Shown here: positions 6,201 to 10,161 of the stretch, one piece after another
Numbering within the stretch: the stretch's first letter is position 1
How the letters are laid out: each line of letters starts with the position of its first letter
NCBI GenBank assembly: GCA_023424475.1
Contig: JAFADX010000159.1
Span: forward strand, 1 to 10,161
Direction: 5' to 3'
Origin: Pseudomonadota bacterium
Lineage (GTDB): Bacteria > Pseudomonadota > Alphaproteobacteria > Acetobacterales > Acetobacteraceae
DNA length: 10,161 nt
Made by a program: the position numbers and the translations under genes
The notes under the pieces: model-generated
Seen by the model: the letters and a program-made list of their open reading frames with translations, nothing else
Database searches by the model: none
Told to the model about the DNA's origin: nothing

Positions 6201-7556
6201 ATGGGCAACCCATCTCGGCCAGGGCTGCGCCGTCGCGATCTGTTGACCGCGGCAGGTGCCGCGGCAACCGGCCTGGCAGGCACCGGACCCTCCTTCGCTC
6301 AGAACGGGCCCTGGGCCCAGCGCCCCGGCAGCACCGTCGATGCGTTGAACTTCGTCGTCTGGACCTACGGCGACATCTATACGCGGATCTCCCAACGCTT
6401 CCAGCAGGACTGGGGCGTGCCCGTGGAGTCCACCATCTCATCCTTCAACGACCACCCGACCAAGCTTGCGACCATGTTCGCCGGCGGCGAGACGATCGAC
6501 GTCTCGCAATCCTCGCCCTTCTCCTTCCCCGCCTTCATCAACCAGGGGCTGGTCGAACCCCTCGACGGGCTTCCGGGCATCGACCAGTACGTCAACGACT
6601 TCAGCGGCTTCACGAAGCAGGTCGCGGTGCAGGACGGCAAGCCGATGGGCCTGCCGTATTTCTCGGCCATCTGGGTTTGGAACTACTACGAGGACATGCT
6701 GCGCCGGATCGGCGCGGACAAGCCGTTCCAGACCTATGAGGAATTCATCGAGCACTGCGTGAAGGCGAAGCGCGACGGCGTCTGCCGCTATCCGGTGCTC
6801 TGGGTGGCCGGCGTCGGGCTCGAACAGCTTCCGGGCACCTGGTATTCCATCGTCGCCAACAAGGGCGGGCGCTTCTTCGACAACAACGGCCGCCACGAGC
6901 TCGGACCGGGCTCCATCGCGCGCGAGACGCTGAAGTGGTGGGCCAACACCTTCGAGAAGGGCCTCGATATCGCCGATCCGGAAAGCCTGCGGGTGCAGTT
7001 CACCACCTCGGCCAAGGCCTTCGGCGCCGGCAACAACCTCTATCGCGGGCCGAACCACCACTACGGGCTGAACGTCGCGAACGATCCCGCGCAGTCGCCC
7101 ATCGCAGGCAAGGTGCGGGTGCATGGATTCCCCGGCGACGGCAAGACCATCGGCGTCACCCATGTCTATTTCCTCTGCACCGCCAACCGGGACAAGGAAT
7201 GGGCCTGGAAGCTGCTGCAATACCTCGGCGGCCGCACCAAGGACGGCAACTACACGCAGGCGATCGGCCTCGCGACCGATGCCATGCTGGGTTCCGGCTA
7301 CAACTCCGTCATGCGCTCCGACGCGGTGCGCAACGGCTGGCGCCCCTGGGGCGACGTCAACGCCATCCTCGCGATGTGGGACAAGGCCGTCTACATCGGC
7401 GAGATCTGCAACTCGATCTACCAGCCCTGGCACTTCCCCTGGACCGACATGCTGAACATCGAGGTCCAGAAATGCCTGACCGGGCAGATCACCGCGGACC
7501 AGTGCTGCGACAACCTCATCCGCGGCATCGACGAGGCCAAGCGCCGCGCGCGCTGA
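6201..7556 (+). CDS. Tat-exported ABC transporter solute-binding protein, carbohydrate (CUT1-like) type
   Basis: Periplasmic binding protein that captures a solute, probably a carbohydrate or polyol derivative, and delivers it to the two permeases encoded next. The product is 451 residues. It begins with a twin-arginine signal: LRRRDLL at 9-15, a small hydrophobic AAGAAATGLAG stretch, then SFA-QNG with probable cleavage after residue 33. The mature part resembles family 1 extracellular binding proteins in layout, with FVVWTYGDIY as the first strand, KLATMFAGGETIDVSQSS at 88-104 and an aromatic-rich C-terminal lobe (GWRPWGD, YQPWHFPWTDML). Seven cysteines occur (186, 195, 326, 403, 425, 435, 436), a rather high number for such a protein. 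AGGGGG stands 9 bases before the ATG. The ligand cannot be named from sequence. Confidence 0.88.
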   Translation: MGNPSRPGLRRRDLLTAAGAAATGLAGTGPSFAQNGPWAQRPGSTVDALNFVVWTYGDIYTRISQRFQQDWGVPVESTISSFNDHPTKLATMFAGGETIDVSQSSPFSFPAFINQGLVEPLDGLPGIDQYVNDFSGFTKQVAVQDGKPMGLPYFSAIWVWNYYEDMLRRIGADKPFQTYEEFIEHCVKAKRDGVCRYPVLWVAGVGLEQLPGTWYSIVANKGGRFFDNNGRHELGPGSIARETLKWWANTFEKGLDIADPESLRVQFTTSAKAFGAGNNLYRGPNHHYGLNVANDPAQSPIAGKVRVHGFPGDGKTIGVTHVYFLCTANRDKEWAWKLLQYLGGRTKDGNYTQAIGLATDAMLGSGYNSVMRSDAVRNGWRPWGDVNAILAMWDKAVYIGEICNSIYQPWHFPWTDMLNIEVQKCLTGQITADQCCDNLIRGIDEAKRRAR

Positions 7557-7557
7557 C

Positions 7558-7561
7558 GGGG
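7558..7561 (+). promoter_or_regulatory. Ribosome binding site of the first permease gene, decides the start
   Basis: GGGG lies 7 bases before the ATG at 7569, a normal spacing, but only 1 base before the in-frame GTG at 7563. This favours the ATG. Confidence 0.4.
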
Positions 7562-7568
7562 CGTGGCG

Positions 7569-8510
7569 ATGTCGTCCGATCGACCGGCCGGGACGCAGGC
7601 CACGCCGCGCGCAAGATGGCGCCGCGAGCTGCCCGAAGGATGGCTCGCCTTCTTCATGAACGTGCCGTCGATCGTGATCCTCGCGGCCGTGCTGGCCTAT
7701 CCGATCTACTACGCGGGCTACCTCTCGGTGCATCGCGTCGGCATCGGCCAGCTCCGGCGCGGCGTGTTCCCCTTCCATGGCGTCCAGAACTACAGCGACC
7801 TCTTCGCAGACCCGCTGTTCTGGCTCGCGCTCAAGAACACCTTCATCTTCACCTTCATCGTCGTCACCGCCGAGGTCGCGGTCGCCATCGCCATCGGGCT
7901 GCTGCTGATGCAGACCAGCGTGCGCCTTTCGCGCGTCACGCGCGTGCTGCTGCTGCTGCCCTATGCCATCCCGCCGATCGCGAACGGGCTGATCTGGTCC
8001 TTCATCTACAACTTCAAGTTCGGCTTCCTGAACCGGGTGCTGCTGACCACGGGCCTCGTCTCCGAGCCCGTGGACTGGATCGGGCACCCCGACACCGCGC
8101 TCTTCGCCGTCGCCGTCGCCTATATCTGGCGCACCCTGCCCTTTGCGATCCTGCTCATCTACGCCGCGCTGCAGGGCATCAACCGCGAATACTACGAGGC
8201 CGCGGCGGTGGACGGCGCGGGTGCCTGGCGCCGCTTCCGGCACGTCACGCTACCCATGCTGCGCCCGATCATCGTGGTGGTGCTGATCCTGCGGACCTCC
8301 TTCGCCTTCTCGGTCTTCGAGGAGGTGCTCGCCATCACCCAGGGCGGGCCGGGCGACGCCACCTGGGTCGCGGCCTGGTACGGCTACAAGGCGTCCTTCG
8401 CGCCGCCCTTCAACATCGGCCTCGGTTCCGCATCCGCCTATGTCATGGCCCTGATCGTCGGCTTCCTGGCGGTCGCCTACGTGAAGTTCTTCTACCGGCG
8501 GATCGGGTAG
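7569..8510 (+). CDS. ABC transporter permease, MalF-like (first membrane subunit)
   Basis: Inner-membrane subunit of the sugar-type importer, 313 residues from the ATG at 7569. An in-frame GTG two codons earlier is too close to the ribosome binding site. After a basic cytoplasmic N-terminus, hydrophobic segments lie at about 26-48, 88-114, 124-146, 176-200, 233-250 and 285-303, giving the six-span layout of this family. The cytoplasmic EAA loop, where the ATPase docks, is EAAAVDGAGAWRRFRHVTLP at 210-229 with the invariant glycine at 216. ITQGGPGDAT near 256-265 is a common feature of MalF/UgpA-type permeases. It starts 12 bases after the binding-protein stop and ends 11 bases before the next permease, so all three genes form one operon. 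Confidence 0.93.
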   Translation: MSSDRPAGTQATPRARWRRELPEGWLAFFMNVPSIVILAAVLAYPIYYAGYLSVHRVGIGQLRRGVFPFHGVQNYSDLFADPLFWLALKNTFIFTFIVVTAEVAVAIAIGLLLMQTSVRLSRVTRVLLLLPYAIPPIANGLIWSFIYNFKFGFLNRVLLTTGLVSEPVDWIGHPDTALFAVAVAYIWRTLPFAILLIYAALQGINREYYEAAAVDGAGAWRRFRHVTLPMLRPIIVVVLILRTSFAFSVFEEVLAITQGGPGDATWVAAWYGYKASFAPPFNIGLGSASAYVMALIVGFLAVAYVKFFYRRIG

Positions 8511-8521
8511 GGGCGGCGCGC

Positions 8522-9409
8522 ATGTTCAGGCCAGGCCCGCTCGGACGGATCGGACTCATCCTCGCGAATGTCGCGACGATCCTGTTCTTCCTGTTCCCGA
8601 TCTTCGCCGTCGTGATCGGCTCGCTGCAGTCAGAACGCACGCTGCAGGCCGACACCACCTCGATCCTGCCGCCCGAGTACACCTTCGACAATTTCCGCGT
8701 GATCCTGACTCAGGGCGAACAGCGCGGCCGGATCTTCGAGCAGGCGACCTACCTGCCCGACAACATCAAGGCCTTCTACCGCGCCTTCGCCAACAGCCTC
8801 ATCGTCTCCCTGAGCGTCACGGCGCTCACCCTCGCGATGGGCGCCCTCTCGGCCTACACGGTGGCGCGCATGCGGCTGCGCTGGACCATGTGGTTCATGC
8901 AGACCAACGTCGCGGCGCGCTTCGTTCCGGCCATCGTGCTGATGATCCCGCTCTACGTGACCTTCCGCGCCTACGGGATGCTGAACACGCTGAGCGCCGT
9001 CGTCATCGCCCAGACCGGCTTCCTGCTGCCCTATGCCATCCTGATCCTCGCGCCCTACCTCGCCACCATTCCCCACGACCTCGAAGACGCGGCGCGGATC
9101 GACGGATGCTCGCGCTTCGGCGCGTTCCGCCGCATCGTGCTGCCGCTCAGCACGCCGGGCCTCGCCTCCTGCGGGGCGATCATCTTCATCGTCTCCTGGC
9201 AGGACCTGCTGATCACGCTGATCCTGAACGCACGGCGGGATTTCATGACGCTGCCGGTCATCATCGCGAGCCTGGTGGGCGACGTGCACGTCTTCCACAA
9301 CCTGATGATGGCGATCTGCCTGCTGGCGATGCTGCCGACCGTCATCCTGGTGATGCTGCTGCAGAAATATGTCGTGCAGGGGCTGTCGGCGGGGGCGGTG
9401 AAAGGCTGA
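8522..9409 (+). CDS. ABC transporter permease, MalG-like (second membrane subunit)
   Basis: Second inner-membrane subunit, 295 residues, that would pair with the preceding permease. Hydrophobic spans lie at about 12-34, 91-113, 131-148, 158-180, 215-232 and 260-280. The EAA loop is LEDAARIDGCSRFGAFRRIVLP from 187, with the glycine at 195. The 50-residue periplasmic stretch after the first span ends in YTFDNFRVIL, as in CUT1 second permeases. AGGGG is 8 bases before the ATG. It is the last gene of the operon, with a GC-rich hairpin 2 bases after its stop. The next gene, rsmA, is convergent, so no ATPase gene follows within the operon. Confidence 0.93.
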   Translation: MFRPGPLGRIGLILANVATILFFLFPIFAVVIGSLQSERTLQADTTSILPPEYTFDNFRVILTQGEQRGRIFEQATYLPDNIKAFYRAFANSLIVSLSVTALTLAMGALSAYTVARMRLRWTMWFMQTNVAARFVPAIVLMIPLYVTFRAYGMLNTLSAVVIAQTGFLLPYAILILAPYLATIPHDLEDAARIDGCSRFGAFRRIVLPLSTPGLASCGAIIFIVSWQDLLITLILNARRDFMTLPVIIASLVGDVHVFHNLMMAICLLAMLPTVILVMLLQKYVVQGLSAGAVKG

Positions 9410-9410
9410 G

Positions 9411-9435
9411 GCGGGGGGAAGGGAACTTCCCCCGC
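9411..9435 (+). terminator. GC-rich hairpin right after the ABC importer operon, probable terminator
   Basis: GCGGGGGGAAG and CTTCCCCCGC form a 10-bp stem with a single bulged G and a GGAA loop, starting 2 bases after the permease stop. It is followed by a pyrimidine-rich but not U-rich stretch (CCTTCCTTG), so termination strength is uncertain. It is a variant of the palindrome at 9509-9532. Confidence 0.5.
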
Positions 9436-9451
9436 ACCCCCAACCTTCCTT

Positions 9452-9482
9452 GTCACTCGGTGACTGACCGCCGGGGCCGGCG
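9452..9482. repeat. Two central inverted repeats of the convergent intergenic region
   Basis: GTCAC-TCG-GTGAC lies at 9452-9464, and CGCCGG-GG-CCGGCG at 9469-9482. A further GTGAC at 9487-9491 could pair instead with the GTCAC at 9452, enclosing the CGCCGG element, so two alternative folds exist. The dense nesting resembles an extragenic palindromic cassette more than a simple terminator. Confidence 0.5.
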
Positions 9483-9508
9483 CCAGGTGACCAGAAAAGG
9501 GAGGGGGA

Positions 9509-9532
9509 GCGGGGGAGGTTCCCCTCCCCCGC
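9509..9532 (-). terminator. Perfect 10-bp GC-rich hairpin at the 3' end of rsmA, probable terminator
   Basis: GCGGGGGAGG and CCTCCCCCGC form a perfect 10-bp stem with a 4-base loop, ending 1 base beyond the rsmA stop. On the minus strand a CCCTTTTC stretch follows about 10 bases later, a weak U-run. It shares the GCGGGGG/CCCCCGC core with the hairpin next to the permease gene on the other side. Confidence 0.5.
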
Positions 9533-9533
9533 C

Positions 9534-10161
9534 CTACGCCCCGCGCGCCAGCAGCGCCCGCGCCAACCGGTCGAACTCCGCCACGCTCAGCGTCTCCGCC
9601 CGCCTGGCGCCGTCGATCCCTGCCGCCGCCAGCAGCGCCTCGGCCCCGCCGAGCGACTTCAGCGCCCCGCGCAGCATCTTCCGCCGCTGTCCGAAGGCCG
9701 CCGCCGTCGTCCGTTCCATGGCCGCGAACAGTGCCGCGCCCGGATCCTCCGCACGCGGCGCGAAGCCCACCACCGCCGACCACACCTTGGGCGGCGGGCT
9801 AAAGGCGCCCGGCGGCAGGCGCAGCAGCATGTCGCAGCGGCAGCGCCACTGCGCGAGAACCGAGAGCCGTCCATAGGCCTCGGTATCGGGCGCCGCGCAG
9901 ATGCGTTCGGCGACCTCCTGCTGGAACATCAGGGCCATGCCCTCGATCGCGGCGGCCCCGCGCAGCCAGCGGACCAGCAGCGGCGTGGCGACGTTATAGG
10001 GCAGGTTGGCCACGATCCTGCGCGGCGCCGGCACCAGCGCCGCCGGATCGACGCGCAGCGCATCGCCCTCGACCACGCGCAGCCGCCCCGGATGCGCCGC
10101 GGCCAGTTCGGCCAGCGCCGCCACCGCCCGGCGGTCGAGCTCCACCGCCACCACCTCCGCC
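9534..10161 (-). CDS. rsmA: 16S rRNA adenine dimethyltransferase RsmA/KsgA, N-terminus cut by window edge
   Basis: RsmA dimethylates two adjacent adenines in the 3' terminal hairpin of 16S rRNA (A1518 and A1519 in E. coli) during late 30S assembly. About 208 residues are visible. The family's usual length is about 270-280, so the N-terminal quarter with the SAM glycine motif is beyond the right edge. The first visible residues, EVVAVELDRR, form the strand carrying the acidic residue that binds the SAM ribose. VVEGDAL is the next SAM-contacting strand, and NLPYNVATPLL holds the catalytic N-L-P-Y motif. MFQQEVAERI and FSPPPKVWSAVV are further RsmA signatures, and the C-terminal helical domain starts with AFGQRRKMLRGAL. 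It converges on the ABC importer operon. No start can be assigned. Confidence 0.95.
   Translation of the reverse strand, partial: AEVVAVELDRRAVAALAELAAAHPGRLRVVEGDALRVDPAALVPAPRRIVANLPYNVATPLLVRWLRGAAAIEGMALMFQQEVAERICAAPDTEAYGRLSVLAQWRCRCDMLLRLPPGAFSPPPKVWSAVVGFAPRAEDPGAALFAAMERTTAAAFGQRRKMLRGALKSLGGAEALLAAAGIDGARRAETLSVAEFDRLARALLARGA

Noticed and set aside
6438..8243. 601-codon minus-strand open frame antisense to the ABC importer
   Set aside because: Low-complexity Arg/Asp/Glu/Gly/Val text with no domain, opposite two clear genes.
6935..9409. Plus-strand open frame of over 800 codons across the ABC importer genes
   Set aside because: In its first two thirds it is the wrong frame across the binding protein and first permease. 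Only its last part, from 8522, is the real second permease. A fusion protein is not supported.
1..10161. A new defence, phage or mobile system
   Set aside because: Every gene belongs to a well-known housekeeping or transport family. No integrase, transposase, toxin-antitoxin pair, reverse transcriptase, nuclease or CRISPR-like repeat is visible.

Overview
This is a GC-rich window (roughly two thirds G+C) of ordinary chromosomal character. Protein style points to an alphaproteobacterium, most likely in Rhodospirillales/Acetobacteraceae: DnaB carries the long C-terminal insert usual in alphaproteobacteria, and a dnaB-alr-type operon is present. The family-level placement is inference from memory, not from a search. 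Coding density is high, with five gaps of 124 to 206 bases and no stretch over 300 bases without a gene. I see no tRNA, rRNA, CRISPR array, insertion sequence or prophage gene.

Positions 1-1207, minus strand: a peroxide-defence pair. ahpC (632-1207) is a three-cysteine peroxiredoxin of the Mycobacterium type, and ahpD (1-483, running off the left edge) is its usual thiol reductant. They are separated by 145 bases holding a very strong inverted repeat. Upstream of ahpC lies an AT-rich patch with iterated GAAATCGAT and a perfect 20-bp palindrome, the best operator candidate in the window.

Positions 1372-5994, minus strand: a tightly packed operon read in the order dnaB (replicative helicase), a GNAT acetyltransferase, alr (alanine racemase), mlaE-type permease and mlaF-type ATPase. 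Junctions are an 8-base overlap, a 1-base overlap, a 4-base gap and a 4-base overlap, so translational coupling is likely. No MCE (MlaD) substrate-binding gene follows mlaF.

Positions 5995-6200 form the divergent intergenic region between dnaB and the next operon. It contains two adjacent near-consensus DnaA boxes on the dnaB side and a weak promoter candidate for the rightward operon.

Positions 6201-9409, plus strand: a carbohydrate-type ABC importer (CUT1-like) made of a Tat-exported solute-binding protein and two EAA-motif permeases, with no ATPase gene. It must borrow an ATPase encoded elsewhere.

Positions 9410-9533: a short convergent intergenic region packed with four inverted repeats, two of them variants of the same GC-rich palindrome, one beside each gene end.

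Positions 9534-10161, minus strand: the C-terminal three quarters of rsmA/ksgA (16S rRNA adenine dimethyltransferase), cut by the right edge.

I found no convincing new biological system. The points most worth checking are the operator-like repeat array before ahpC, the ahpC-ahpD hairpin, the ABC importer without an ATPase, mlaEF without mlaD, and the palindromic cassette between the ABC operon and rsmA.
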